64,000 nt of DNA from Druceiella hillmani (taxonomy: Eukaryota; Arthropoda; Insecta; Lepidoptera; Hepialidae): NCBI GenBank assembly GCA_039881145.1, contig JAYKKI010000090.1:6855501-6919500 (forward strand). The letters run 5' to 3'. The stretch's first letter is position 1, and every line of letters starts with the position of its first letter. The notes under the pieces were generated by a model that was given only the letters and a program-made list of their open reading frames with translations, had not been told where the DNA came from and did no database searches. Made by a program: the position numbers and the translations under genes. This document shows positions 37,111 to 50,699 of the stretch, piece after piece.

Positions 37111-39029
37111 TCGTAAGAACTGGATATTTGGCTTAACCATAAAGCATATTAATCTAGACACACACGCGTCAGTACTAACCAGTTAAAAATATTTATGTAG
37201 ATATTTTAGGTGGAGCAGAATAATTACCTGGAAAATAATTTATAAATTCCATTTATAATGTGACGTTTCGTTGAATGGGAGAGATACAAATCTTAACAAT
37301 GTTTTTTTCATTATTTTAAGTTTCATTCCTTCAAAGGTATATTGAATGATCTGTACCAAAATTAGGTACGTACTTGAATTCTATATAGAGAATGAAATAT
37401 TTTCTCGAGAAAATATTAAAATAAGTATTAATTGCGTTAATGTATTAAAGAGGCATAAGAAAACAAATTATTGTATGCATTAAAAAAAGTTCCATAAAAT
37501 TTTCAAAGCGGGCAAACACTAATAACAAATAGAGTTTATTTGCATGAGATACTACAATCATTCATACAAACTATGAAAACAATTATTTAAAATATCGAAG
37601 TCATTCAGATTATATACATTTTACTGTAATATTAAAATTAATTAGTAACTGGCTATATAATAATCTGATCTTAATATTGCCGTAAATTCAATTATACCCA
37701 CCAATATAATTATTTGAAATTTGAAATCGGAGTAATTGAAGGAATCATGTCTATTCGAAACTATTATTAAATAACTGCCTTAAGGTGCAAATTTCGAGAT
37801 TTGCCTCCACTTACCCTCCCTTAATTAGTTGCAGGTGATATGTAAATATATAATGTCGATGAAAGTACATTGCTGTTGTTCGTGATAATGCGTCGTCCAT
37901 CCTGATAATAATAATAAGTTGAAATAGTTATTTTAGTACAGAATAATATAATAGTACAATATTAACAAATAATCATATAGTAATCGTATTCTAGTAATGA
38001 ATTTTTTTTTATGATTTTTTTTAGTCCTTAAAGCTTACCATATTCATAAAAGCTTTATAATAAACTGTAATTATTTACATCGAAATTTTCCTTAATAAAA
38101 TTTTGTCACTTTTAAAAAAAATCTAATAGGTGTATCAGCATTTGGATCTAAATAGCTAATCGTCTTGTAACAACCACCCGTGTGCGTAATGTTGCTTATT
38201 GACTATGATGATTCAACCCAATTTATAGTCAAAACTTGTCTATTAGTTTGCTTACTATTAGCTTATTACCTATATTATTACATTGTAATGGTATCCTCGG
38301 TAGTTTCCTGAGTTTGTTTCTGCCAATTCTCGTTTATTATAGATTTACAAAAATGTTTTGGATTTGTAGCGTGATGATTCCACAGATATCAAAACTGTAC
38401 AGCCAGGTAAGTGTCTGACCATATTAAATAGTCTTTCGTAATTTCGTAATCAGGGCATATCGTGTGCATATGTACTTACACGTAGCGTTAGGGTATAATC
38501 GGAATTATCTACATTTATAATATCAACAAATCAGGCAACTGTTCGAAAATCGTTTTAATTATGTGCTATGAACTTTTAGTATATGTCCTTGATAGTAGTT
38601 TCTAGAAATAGAATTATTGTTTGTACATCAATAAGTCCAATTCAGTTCGTTCATTAATTTTGCAACGCGTGAAATTTTGGCTAATAAATACATATTTTCA
38701 ATATATATATATATTGTGCTCATGAACATTTATTAATTAGATAAGTTACATAGATTTCAAAAATTATTGCAAGGGTATATTAAGAAAATATGAGCGATTA
38801 CAAAAGTTAATTAAAACAAAAAATGGTAAAGTGCAATACATACTTGCACAATTTACATTCCGTGCTACTTACTACTACTTACATAAATTATACACAGTAA
38901 TTCACTCGAACTATGTGCATCATTGTACTCGTATTTGGATGCCAACAAAATTAGAAATCTGCTTCCGCGTGGTCGGAGTGGGTAAAATATAAAAAAAAAT
39001 GTTCAAAAATATTTCTCAAGATGTAAGGG

Positions 39030-39063
39030 ATTATATTTGTCCTCACAGGAGGACAAATATAAT
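39030..39063. repeat. perfect 15-bp hairpin, 4-nt loop
   Basis: ATTATATTTGTCCTC at 39030-39044 is followed by ACAG and then its exact complement at 39049-39063. Confidence 0.92.
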
Positions 39064-40129
39064 TAGTTTATTAATAATAGGTACTAACATCGTGATAAAT
39101 ATTTCTGTCAAAAAATTTTTTGCTGAAACCGATAATTCAGCAGTTACAATAAACAATTAAATTATTCATAACAATAAATCAAGCTAGTATTTTAAACTGA
39201 AGTACTATATAACGTCAACGATAACATTTTTCAAAGATTCTACCAATGATGATGTATATACGAGTAGGTACTATAAATATTCAATTATTTAAAAACAACT
39301 GTAGTACATAATTCAAATGATGTGCTGTTTTGAAATTTTACTAGTCTGTTACATCTTACTTCGGGGTAAAGGTAGGGTTTACTATGTAGAAGGTTAGATC
39401 GGTTTTAAACTTATCATCTATAATATTATCGTAATCTCCTGCTAACCGCTCGTCTATTGCAAAATTTCCATTCATCGGTGTCCCTTTATATTTAACCAAG
39501 GCAATAAAAAAAAATTTATGTTGCACACCAAGAATATCTTTTTTTGCTTCGATGCGTAATAATAAACAATTTTACCTTAGTTTCTTTTAAATATAAGCAA
39601 AGATTTATGAAACTGAATTTAACATGTAGAAGACAAAAAAATATCAAATTATAGAAGGAAAATAAAAAATGCACGTCTGCTTCTGTGTACATAAAAATTA
39701 GTTTCGGTCGATCCACTCTTTATGCCACTAAGTTATGGAATTTATTGAATCCTAATTTCAAAAAATCCCGATTCGTGAGATTCGTGAAAAATTATGTACA
39801 AAAATTAAAATTTTAAACCGTAGGCAATCTGAAAATATTAGAAAAATATATTTTTGAGCCACTTCTTATTGGCGATTTCAAGCCTTACCTTTAAATATAT
39901 GTGGAATAAAAAAAAAATATTGAGCACTTATGTTGCCCCTCCTCCCCTAGTTCCGAGATAAGTCTGTTTAATGGTAGCTACTAAGAGTTTTTGAATAGTA
40001 GCTACCGTGTGGTGGGTTAATATGTTTTATAACTATACTACCTTTTAAGTTTGTGCCCTAATAACTTGGAATAATATTTTAAAGAATAATGTGACATTCA
40101 ATTCATCGAACTAGAACAACCAAGAAAGC

Positions 40130-40280
40130 AAACATTCAAACCAGGGCTGACAAACGGAACTTCCACGTCAAGATCGTGTTGTATGTGGTTGGCTGTAAGA
40201 GATTGCTCTTGTAGCAATAAGTCCGCTATATGTATCAATTAGATACATTAAAGTAGATAAATAAATAAATAAATAAATCG
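40130..40280 (+). mobile_element. LINE 3' end with (AAAT)n tail
   Basis: CCAGGGCTGACAAACGGAAC, then GTTGGCTGTAAGAGATTGCT, CTTGTAGCAATAAGTCCGC and finally (AAAT)n at about 40258-40278. This order, ending in a tetranucleotide tail, fits the 3' end of a non-LTR retrotransposon that I recall as frequent in moths and butterflies. The rest of the element is missing, so it is a severely 5'-truncated copy. The clade is not certain. Confidence 0.6.
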
Positions 40281-42632
40281 TAATAAGATCGTACATTTTA
40301 ATAGAGAAACAATATACCAAGATAATTGTCCATTGTAATGAAGTATTCACTACGCTCATACCCAATTAAGTATTAGAGCACTGTTTAAATACTTGAAAGG
40401 GAAATGTTACCGGTGCGATGTTTCACAAACAGGAAACTATTCTAATTATCACCCGCAATGACTCCACCCGTACTACCGCAACGCTTTTGTCAAGCACTCT
40501 AATTACTATGGTTAGCGTTTGATGTGTAGTACGAGTATGTAATTTTTCATTAAGGGATGTATTTTTATATAGATTTGTCGATATCATTGCCATTGGGAGT
40601 AGTTAGACCACTTAAAATATTTATAGTGACATTGATAGGTTTCCCGCACGTTATTTTTGTAACTAATTACTTAGTGATATTTTTTAATTGTCAACCTCAA
40701 AAAAGTAATTGCCAGATCGTTTTAAAAATAAGGGGTATCTGTCGAGAGAAGGGGGGGTGCATAGAATAATGTTAATAGTTTAATAAAAACACTATGTGCC
40801 CTTAGCCCTAACTCTTAATATGTACTTGCATGTAAAGTGTGCAGTGTCAAAGTTTACATACGAAAACAACTCGATGTCTTCTTGATGATTTCTTTTCGTA
40901 AACTTTGATTTTTAAACTTGACTCGAACATTATTATGTATTTACAGAACTTTGGTGTCTAAGACAACGTTAATTTATCATTAAAGCCAACGTATGAAACT
41001 ATTCTAAAATTCTTCATAGTATCTGCATAACAATTTTAAACAAATTCAAGAACGGAATGGATTATTTTTATAAGATATTTAAACTCCTTCAAAATAATGG
41101 AAGGCTAAACCGGCCCGTACGTTTCAGCTTATAAAATGAAGCTTCTGTGCGATAAAGCGTATAGTATTGATCCTGAAGTAATAATAAAATAGTATTAGAT
41201 GTGAACTAAAATAAATTAAATATATAGAACGAGTATTATATGTGAAATTAAATAAATTAAACATTAGTTCTAAATAAAACATGGGGTAATGATAATATAA
41301 ATGGGATATTCGAGATTTTTAAAATTAATTAAATCTCGATCAAATAGATTCAATTATGTAAATCATCTCTTCAGAAACTAGAAAGCAAGTCTAAATATTA
41401 AATATCTCATAAAAAATTTCAAAAATTAATTTTTGTGAATAGTTTATGTTAATTTCAGGCATTATAAAACTTTTTGAATTTACTTCATGCTTCAATAGTT
41501 CAGTGGTTCAATGTACGTCGTGCTTAACATCAAGGGATGCCAGCAACTGGAGCAAGTGACCAGCGAAACAGACTATTATTCAGGAATATACGTCACTCAA
41601 TTTTTAAATGGTTTGAGGGTTATAAAATAAATTGGAATAATTAGTTCACTAGGGGAGCGCTGGGGTCTGACGTCGGGCGGTGGTCGGACAGCGTGGGCGG
41701 ACCGTGAACTTGACATTAAGAACGGTTTCCTATTCACAAAACATTTTAACTTTCTTTCATTGCTTTGAACGATACCCGAATACTCAAGTAGCTACAGACG
41801 TGCTCGATATATACAATTCATCAACACTTTTTGAATGTATTGAAGCGACCGCTTTTGTAATTTTTTTTTCTTAATAAAATACAAGAGTACAAGTGCTAAT
41901 TCGGGCTGTTTCGTTTGAAGAATCTAAATATAGTTTATTAACCCGAGTATATTATACGTAATAAATATTTAAAATTTATCGATATAAATTTAAAAATTAA
42001 ATTTGAATATAATTGACAATATGATCGAATTTTGTTTTTAATATGTAGACTTTGTTGATAATGATATAATTTTTCATATAAGAGGGACCATGATTTTTAA
42101 TTCTTCAACATAAAGGTTTTAGATCAGAGTATTACGTTACAAACCTGGCACAGGCCTATTACTCCTAACAAATAAATTACCTGCCATTAGTAATCAAATA
42201 AATATTACAAAATGTGTGCGCTTTATTAAGATTCAAAGTTATTTCTGAGAATAATTATTCGTTGCGAGTGTGAAATACTTCAGAGTCACAATGATTCTTT
42301 ATTAAAACGGAGTTGGAACAACAAGCTTCATTTAAACATAAGTTTACAGTGAAAAAATTTTCTTGTTTCCGAGTTCGGATCACAATTCTGTCTTTGCATG
42401 TGTTTCCAAATACTAACCGGTAATCAGAAAATTTAGAAGTAAATAATACTAATAGATAGAGTAACTAGACAGTAAATGAGGGTGAACCTAGTTGATAAAT
42501 GTATGTCTAAAGAAACTTGCTTAACGTTATTACAAAGCTTTCGTTAAGTTCTATGTCCGCTTAAGTTCTATGATACCTATTGAAGGTTGTTTTGTTTTAA
42601 TGAAAGTGAAACAAAGATGGTCATTTAAAGTA

Positions 42633-42646
<14 letters not shown>
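40281..42646. other. AT-rich stretch, no gene seen
   Basis: A GC-rich islet at 41650-41700 (GGGAGCGCTGGGGTCTGACG...) opens a 64-codon frame with no recognisable domain. Short duplicated words at 41190-41280. No gene supported. Confidence 0.5.
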
Positions 42647-42675
<29 letters not shown>

Positions 42676-42705
42676 ACATATATATATATACACATGTACA
42701 TATAT
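42647..42705. repeat. (TA)n microsatellite with CA/TG ends
   Basis: TA dinucleotide run with interruptions, abutting the SINE- or LINE-like fragment downstream. Confidence 0.9.
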
Positions 42706-42739
42706 GCCCTAAATTTTTTTATATTTGTCTTTTTAAATA

Positions 42740-42890
42740 TATATTTTTTACCAATTTCGGTCGGTACCGCGAGATCCTAGGTTCGATTCCGAGCCTTTCG
42801 TCGAGCAGGACTGAGGTAGTATTGCCTCCAATGACACGCTATTAGAAGAGGCCTATGTACAGCAATGAATTGAAACAGGCTTTAAAGGAA
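42740..42890 (+). mobile_element. SINE/LINE-like fragment with tRNA B-box-like motif
   Basis: GTACCGCGAGATCCTAGGTTCGATTCCGA contains a pol III B-box-like core (GGTTCGATTCC), followed by CGAGCAGGACTGAGGTAG and then GAGGCCTATGTACAGCAATG, which resembles the GAGGCCTATGTCCAGCAGTGG end of lepidopteran LINEs. The A-box side is lost into AT-rich sequence. No tRNA cloverleaf can be drawn, so it is not a tRNA gene. A tRNA-derived SINE that shares a LINE tail is the simplest reading. Confidence 0.55.
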
Positions 42891-43509
42891 CCTCACGTCA
42901 GCAGTCAGATAACTATATAGGTAAATATTTTGCTCGTTTTTTCTTTCTTTTTAATACAAATGACTGATTTTCAGTTACCCATATTTTCTTTATATATCGC
43001 TTATTTCAAATATATTTTGATTTAAAGTACTGAAATTTTTAGTGTCATGCTGTAATATAGCTAGACTAAAAATTTCAATTATGAAAATATTAAAATTTTA
43101 TTTTATAACTATGTGTAATGTACATTAAGGTCCAACAAATACTCACGGTTAAGGTAACAAAAAAACATTTCATCGACTTTTTGATTCAACAAAAAAAAAA
43201 TATAGTACTTACTGAATTACACGCCTATCTATTTTTAGGTTTGTGGCAGTTGACTAGACCGAGTGCGTGCTCTTGTTGAGCCTGCTGCTGAGCACAGTTA
43301 TTTTCTTCACTTTTGTGGTGATTCATTTTATATTTCTCTAGATTTATTCTATTTTGTGTAACACTAGCTAGTCGTTCTGGTTTATCCCGGGCAAAGAGGG
43401 GCCATGGTTGTGTCTTGTTTTATTTCTTGCATTTATTTAATATTGTGTTTTTCATCTTAAAGTCAAGGAAAACACAGATACCAAATTTGGTATACAACCA
43501 AATTTTAGC
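42891..43509. other. AT-rich stretch, no gene seen
   Basis: May contain the missing end of the gypsy-like element that follows, but no LTR or coding sequence is recognisable. Confidence 0.5.
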
Positions 43510-44960
43510 TCTGAAAACGTCATGATGGAGAGGAGAGGACGTGGAAGTTTATCTACGGTTTTGGGGTTGGAAAAGATGGGGGCCTTGCTTTTCTCTTTCG
43601 GTAACTTGATATTGTTCTGAGATACACGGTATCCGAGAAATGTTATTTCTACCTTGAATAGATTGAAGGTGATGCCATTTTCTTCAAGCCGTTAGAATAC
43701 CGTTTCGAATTGTTGGCAGTGTTCGGCTTCGCTACTTGTGATTACTAAGAGGTAAACAATGAATGAGAAGATGAAATCAAGTCTGCAGAGTACCTTGCAT
43801 ATGATTTTTTTTGGCTGGTGTTTTTGAGACCTGGTTACAAACGTCCGTGTTCTTAATTATTGGCACGTTATTATGCATATCGGTCGTTAACCTCGAGGTT
43901 TGTGCTAATGTCAGTTAAAGGTAGGTTGTTTAAATCTACGATAAGCTAGTGGTGTTTGTGGTCGGCCCTAGGATGGAATTGCTTACAGCGGCAATGATAA
44001 GCGCCTTTTATATGGTCTACGGAGGTTTAGGTCGAGTTTTATTTTTTCTCGCCGTAGATAGGTATTAGTGTGATGTGGACGGCGTAGAGCTGGAACAGTG
44101 AAAAGGAGCTGGTAACATATTCGACTCCTTGTGTGAACATGGCATTGTGTATTTTCCTGTGTTGACTTCACATATTCGACAATGATATGCAGTATAATGA
44201 ATTTGGTGGAGTTCTTGATTTTTAAGGGACTGCGAGGCGATGATTATTAGCGGATCGTCACTCGTTACCAATCGTTACGGTGAGAGTAGTAGTTGTCTTG
44301 CGGCATGGATATGAGTTTTGCGATGTCGAGTATTTACTTATGAATCCCATTCAATAGATAACAATTGGCTGTAGTTATGGTTCTAGAAGGTTGTGGCGGG
44401 TAAGCAATTGAGATTAATTATTTTATCTGTTGGAACTAGTTTTCAGCGAGTAGTAATAATCGTCTAATGTCATATTATTTACAATTTTGACACTTATGGC
44501 TAGCTCGCTGCGAATATAAGCTGACAGCTAATTCGAAAGTCAGACAAAAAACGTAATGTGTTGTCAGGGAATAGATTATTGTTGAGATCCTTCATTCTAC
44601 GTAGAAGGTGGCGGGGCTGCTGGTTACCCAGTACTGCATCAAATATAAATGTTTGGTAAAGTCCTTCCTCGCTTTCTTCATATACTACGGTAAGGCGGTT
44701 CTTGATGAGTGGATACGTCTTTGTGTTTTCTTTGAGCTTCCTGAGGATGTCGCTGACTTGCTCGATGTCTTACTTTTCGATCTGTGCTATGACCATTGAA
44801 ATCAGCTGTTTGAATTTTTTGTTAGTACTGTTGGTTATCGTCACAAGAGAATCGAATCACAGGCATGTGGAATGCCGGCAACTTGTGGTGCTTTTTCCAT
44901 TCCAGTGTTAGAGCAGGGATTTGTTTTTCGGACGGTGTTCTTTACTAGGTTACTATTGAA
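43510..44960 (-). pseudogene. decayed Ty3/gypsy-like gag-pol, internally deleted
   Basis: Read on the minus strand, with frequent stops and frameshifts. Gag lies at about 44900-44500: KLPAFHMP, QVSDILRKLKE, and VLGNQQPRHLLRRMKDLNNL, matching gypsy Gag patterns of the 'LGD.KPSQLLRRM..L' type. Protease C-terminal side lies at about 44040-43880: KLDLNLRRPYKRR, then GADHKHH, a stop, LIVDLNNLPLTD, comparable to 'GADFL.H..L.VD'. RT palm and connection lie at about 43780-43540: VYLLVITSSEAEHCQQFETV, RLEENGITFNL, FLGYRVSQNNIKLPKEKSKA and NPKTVDKL. The catalytic Y-x-D-D is degraded to YLLV. About 150 residues of RT fingers and palm are missing between protease and this point. No LTR, integrase or envelope was found. 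Confidence 0.8.
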
Positions 44961-47900
44961 GCCAGTACTAAGACGGGTACATGTACGAGTGTTTTTTCTT
45001 CTTAGAGCAAGTGGTATTCATGTTAAAAAGCTTCGATATATTTTGGATAAATTTAAGAAATTAGTAGATTCAATGACCCATGAACGATTTAAGTAACAAA
45101 ATTATTTCTTCGATTTTGTAAGTTACAAGCTGCCTCTCTGGGCTTAGCTGGGCAAAATGGATCCTATTTCATTTTATTTTAATTGATTCTTACATTAAAG
45201 TTATTTACGTTGAATTCATTACCAGTATTGCTAAAGGTATTTTCTACAGCCGAATTTTGTTATTTAACATTTTTAGCAATGAATGCATAATAATTACTAC
45301 CAATCATATGTATCTTTAACTATTTTTTCAATTCCTTATCATGCATATTTATTTAACATTATTTTGATGAAACCATACTAACTTAACCCAAAAATGCACC
45401 TTTTACCGGACAATTTTTAATTAATGAGAAATAGTTAATTTCACACCCATGTCTTAAAAAATATCTTACTTACTATGTTCATCTAGACCTTGTAACGTTT
45501 ACGATAGAAATTTAATATTTATCGTTAATCAATTTCTATCGTTATATATAGAACATTTTTATCTCAATCTCTTAAAAAGAAAAAAAAATTAGTCAATTTT
45601 TCCTCTGTTTAAAATAAATAAGGTTCACAAAGTTAAGAAAATGAATAAAATCTCAAATCGGTACTAGACATTTTTAAGATTATTTAATACCAATTTTATT
45701 CAATAATAAATATTACTGGGCTATACGCTTTTCAAGTGAAAGTGATTTATTTTCCCCCATATTTGATATCTTTTTGTTCCGGGAAAAGAAGGAAAGGCAC
45801 AATTATAGAATAATTTAGTTGTCCTTCTGTCTATCTGTTTGACAAGGTTCATAATCTTACGAGTGAACAGCGCCATTATATATGTTAGAGTCTATGTTAA
45901 TACAATACTGCGAAAAACAATTCACGCAAAAAAATTACTTTCAATCGTTATTTTTTGTTATTCTTAAATGGTATAAACAATTAGTTAATTTTACAGATAG
46001 CGATAAAAATATAAAAAAAGGAATTGTGTTTATTGTAATAAAATACTAGTGATTATAGATACTGCATTAAATATAGCGACTACACACGCATGATGTCTTG
46101 AACGAAGGATATTATAAATATTAATGTATTGTGATATATGTAATTAGGTTTACAGAAAATTGGTAGATTAGCAAATTTCGACTTAATATCTCAAAATCAA
46201 ATTATTGATTGTTGAAAAATTTAATTACATTCAAGTCATATGCTATCCATAGAAACGTTATTATAAATAAAATTATATGCATTAGTTACTCAGATATTTA
46301 TATATTACTCAATTGATCCACCTGAATTGATAAAATTTGCAACCCACATCTCAATAGAGATAATTTATCTTTACTTTCTTGATTTTCGTAAAAATGTAGC
46401 TTCAACATTTCTTCAGTTTGCTAATTTATATAATTTCTATATAATTTAATTTGATATGTTTATAAATACATAATTTTTCATTTAAAGTCATTTCAATAAT
46501 TACTCTTCATAAATAACATTCAAAATAATTTAAAATTTGAAGCGCAGCGACACGCTTTCCGATCGGTGTTTTGTTTAATGTAAATCAGCGGTGACAAAGG
46601 CAATAAATAGACAGTATATAAAATGTCAAATCAATAAATAAGTCATATTTTTTCTAATTTATTTAATTCTTCCTAGTTACATTACATATGTAACTAGGAA
46701 GAATGGAGTGGAAATTGGAGTTGGAATTGGATACTCAATGGAGTGGAAATTGTAATGATCCGGAAATACTGCAGACATGAATGTGCAACGAGAATAAAAT
46801 GTTTTTAATAGTTTTTTTCACCTCTAGAAATGCTCGCGAGGCGATATTTAAAAATAAAAGAAAATTACATTCACTTTACTTATTTCATGACACCATAGCA
46901 ATTATAAAAAATAAAATAAATATATTTTTTTAATTTAAATAAACATTAACGATGCATTTTCTTTCTTCTTACGTTGGTTGGTAGTACATTATTGGTTTTA
47001 CTCGTGAATTTTTGAGATTTAATACTACAATTAGTGCTACCGGTGAAAATATATACCCGTAACAATTATTCTGTCTGTTAAGGAACGATGGTCGTTCTCT
47101 CAGCTTGCGAAGTGAAGGCGAGAACAAAAGCAGCAAATATTAAGGAAACGAACGACAAATATTTATTTCTCTATTTCGAACAGATTGAAATAAAAAATCA
47201 GATAATTCCTAATCGTAAACTAGTCAACGTTTGACCAAAACCAACAAACAGAGCCTTTCAGATGGATAACAATTTGTCTTGGGAATACAGAGAGTATTGA
47301 AATAGTAAACGTAAATATTTCCCTTGCAGATAGATGCTTTATAATATTGTTACGTAGGTTTTATTAATGTGAGAATTGTCCTTTGAAGCGCAATGATATT
47401 ATTGCTAATTAGGTGTCTATATTGCTCTGTTTGAGACAGTTAATATACTACTATATAAAGGCACATGAGTACATACCTAAAATACCAATTCCAATTAATT
47501 TTATCAAATATATTCCATCTCTACATTTGATCCTTCGCCGGATATAAATTTATTCGACAGCACTCGGCAATACGTCGAGTGTCGGTAATGGCGTGTTCAT
47601 TCCAAGGGACGTATCGCGTGTTACATATCAAATAACATTGGTGAAGGTAAAATTGCGTGACAAATATAATCGTTTGCCGAATTTTGGACGAAATGTGTTC
47701 CCTGCGTAAATTAAGTAATTTTTCAGATTATTATTGTATTTTCCTGATTTAATTTCGAAAAAAAACAATATACACAAAGACCCTTATCAAGCAAGAGTAG
47801 AATTAGAACTGAGAGAGTTTTGCCTACATTTAGGCAGTTTTAAACGATTAAGAGAACATGGTGTTTCTATCAAATTAAAGTAAACGTATTGCTTACTGTA

Positions 47901-50514
47901 TCTTTCATAAGCGAAAAAATACGATGCATATTTAAAAAAATAATAAGATCTTTCATCATTCTATACCAAGCGGTTTCAGAATGAAACAGGTGTAATTGAC
48001 GGACGGACAGACAAAGGAGTGAACTCATAAATTAATCATGTCTTTTTGGAGAATATATCGATAGGGAACTCTAAAAAATACCAACTAAACCCATCTCACT
48101 TCATACTAACCGACTATTGGTAACTATGAAATGTTTACCTCTGAACGCGTGATATATAGAAACAAAATGTCGCAACATAAATTATCTCATCTAAGTTCTG
48201 TTTTCTGAGAATGAACATATTTTTAACTAAAGTCTGCATTTAAGGCCCACCTTCCCTTATTTACAATACTACTTGAAATAAAATTGAGAAAAGAACGCTG
48301 TTTATAGAAACCCAATCAAAACTTATAGGAAAATTATAGCGGTTAATCTAGATATTACAATTTTTGAAATGTTTAATATGTTTTGAAGTCTGTGACAACT
48401 ACATCATTAAATATATTTACATTGTGAAAAATTTACGTTAATTTACTACTTCAGTACTGTTATGCACGGAAACCCTCATGGAGCGAATTTAATTCGTACT
48501 TGTCAGTTTTTTAAATTTAAAATATTAGTGGTTCAGTACTTGTGTACAAAATGATGAAGAAGGTACGTACCTATAAGAATATTCAAGGTGAACACCCATA
48601 AATGTTCAGACCATAAAAACACCATCGATCGTCATACATCAGACGTTATGTGCTAGATTTACAACTGATATCTTATTTAATTCACTAAATAGATAACTGC
48701 TAAAATTATTAATAACTACATATTAATTTTGAATTAAAAGTGAGCAAATAAATTGTTAATAATATAGTCGGCCAGAAACTAATGGGAATGGAGGAACTAA
48801 CGCAAATATCCTACAGTCTGTTTCAAGACTTAATTTTTTTTTTACTTTATGTAATGAAATATGTGCAGACCTATGAAATTACGGGTTTAAAACTTGCAAG
48901 TATTCTGTTTATTTAGATAGTGCTGAATTTTTGATTCACCAAAGAAACTACGATGGACTGATGAGCTTTCAAAACCTAACGCTAGTCGAGGGAACTAGCC
49001 GTTAGATTTAGGTATTTAGAAGGTGGCGATATGGAAATAAATGCATTAAAAATTATATTAAAGTACTATTTGCATGTATTTACCGAAGAAATATTGTTCC
49101 CAGGCTTTTACAGGTATTAGCAGTGCAATTAAAAAATGTTAAGTTGCCGTACTTTAAAAGAAAACACGAAACGCTTATAAAATTAATCATTTGTCCATCT
49201 GTACATTCAAATAAATAAGCAACTTCAAACAATATTTTAAATAAGATAGTATTTTTATAAAATTATATACTAATGTACAGTCGTACCAAATATGTTTTTG
49301 GTGCTTATTATGATTTGTTCCCTCTAAATTTATGAAATACATTTTTTAGAAACCTAAAGAGATGTTGCAGGAAAACTATAATAATTGTATCATCCCATCA
49401 GTATTTTTTATATAGGACATCATTTATGTTTGTTCAAGCAAGTTCATAGTATTGGTGAGTGAGGATAAACAAAATAATTTCAATTCAAACAAAATGGGGA
49501 ATAAAACTCTGAAAGTGCGAATCAGATTCATAATTGGTATTCATTTTAATTTTGAAACACCGTTAGCCAATTATCAGTACTCAAAATGAGGTGCCGAGTT
49601 TAATTTAATTTTATTATATTTTATAAATAATTACTAGCGTCAACAATAACAGGGCATGTAGATAACCACGAAACCTTACTCTGGGCTCATTCCGACACGT
49701 ATTTAACCAGTTGTATTATTTACTTGCTAAAAATATATTCCTAAAGTAGCTTATTTTAAACCTATTATAATAAAAGTATCGTGCCTTGTACGATAAGTTT
49801 TAAAACGATTTTAACATTTTTGTTTATTGTTAATATTTTAATATTTTTATATATTAACACTATACAGTTATATAAAGCCTGCGATTTATTAATACCTGTG
49901 AAATCGATAGCGATGTAAGAGTAGACAGTCAGTATAAACTCAAGCAATTTTAGATAAGAACCGAATCCAAAGGGAAGCCCTATATTTTATAACTTGTTCT
50001 CAACTCACTTAATAACAAGAATAAAGCAATATTTCTTTTAGGTTTCTGATTTTAAAAACAAAATTTAAAATCGAATATCAAAACAGAGAAATAAATATAA
50101 AATTGTCATAAGCAAATACATTAAATGAAGAACCAATTTCTTATTTAAACTTTTTTAAGTCAATTGTTTCATTAGAAGAAATAATATAATCGAAACATAA
50201 ATAATAACAAATCATTAGTATATATGAAAGAAAGATCTCTTAATTTTAGTAATTATTTTGAAAAATATATTATTTATGAATATTTAGAAAAAGTTGTGTA
50301 TTTTAATTACATTTCATGTTTACTAAAGCAATTATCTTGCTTATTGGATTTACGATACGAATTTGATTAAAATAATAAATGAATTAATTCTTGTGATAAG
50401 ACTTTCCCGCTGACGGCTCGCTGTTGATTGTGCAGATTTTGCAGTAAATAAATAAGCAACTTCAAACCATATCTTATTAAGATAACGTTATGGATATGAC
50501 GATAAGGATATTAT
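44961..50514. other. AT-rich stretch, no gene seen
   Basis: Degenerate copies of the family described at 37005 lie at 45779-45890 (+), 47985-48075 (-) and 49145-49205 (+). A word AAATAAGCAACTTCAAAC occurs at about 49213 and 50450. A 17-bp hairpin lies at 46666-46704. No exon supported. Confidence 0.55.
46666..46704. repeat. perfect 17-bp hairpin, 5-nt loop
   Basis: ATTCTTCCTAGTTACAT at 46666-46682 pairs exactly with 46688-46704. A doubled GGAGTGGAAATTG follows (46705 and 46741). Confidence 0.92.
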
Positions 50515-50668
50515 CTTTGCTAATATCCCACCTGAAGATGTTGTAATACAACGAAACCTAGGTCGTGGTAAAGAACTTAAAAAAAGTAGAAATAATATTG
50601 CATCACGTAGTTTCATTTAATTGTGAATAATGAATTTCTACAAAATTAACGCCAAATATATTCAATAG
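50515..50668 (-). mobile_element. family A element, single-arm copy
   Basis: The reverse complement matches 23892-24046 at roughly 95% over about 150 bp, including TTACCACGACCTA.GTTTCG, ACAACATCTTCAGGTGGGAT and the outer TTGAATATATTTGGCGTTAA. This copy has one arm only and is not palindromic. The high similarity to a locus 26 kb away shows that the family was recently active. No direct repeats flanking this copy could be fixed. Confidence 0.85.
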
Positions 50669-50699
50669 TCTAAATTTAAATAAGATAATATAAATAGAG

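Larger units (their letters stand above)
36725..40129. other. AT-rich stretch, no gene seen
   Basis: Holds the degenerate repeat at 37005 and the hairpin at 39030. At 38230-38405 an open, hydrophobic frame ends at a perfect donor sequence (CAG|GTAAGT at 38405), but the acceptor side is poor and there is no ATG; listed under findings only. Confidence 0.5.

Noticed and set aside
40258..40278. Short-period spaced repeat considered as CRISPR or satellite
   Set aside because: It is a simple (AAAT)n tail of a LINE fragment. No CRISPR-like array exists anywhere in the window.
41500..41530. TAGTTCAGTGGTTCAA resembling a tRNA A box
   Set aside because: No B box at the right distance and no cloverleaf can be drawn.
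42750..42800. Possible tRNA gene from the GGTTCGATTCC motif
   Set aside because: No acceptor stem, A box or anticodon arm; SINE-like context explains it better.
42570..42845. 91-codon plus-strand open frame
   Set aside because: It is a readthrough of a TA microsatellite into a SINE-like fragment; the YI-repeat portion has no protein meaning.
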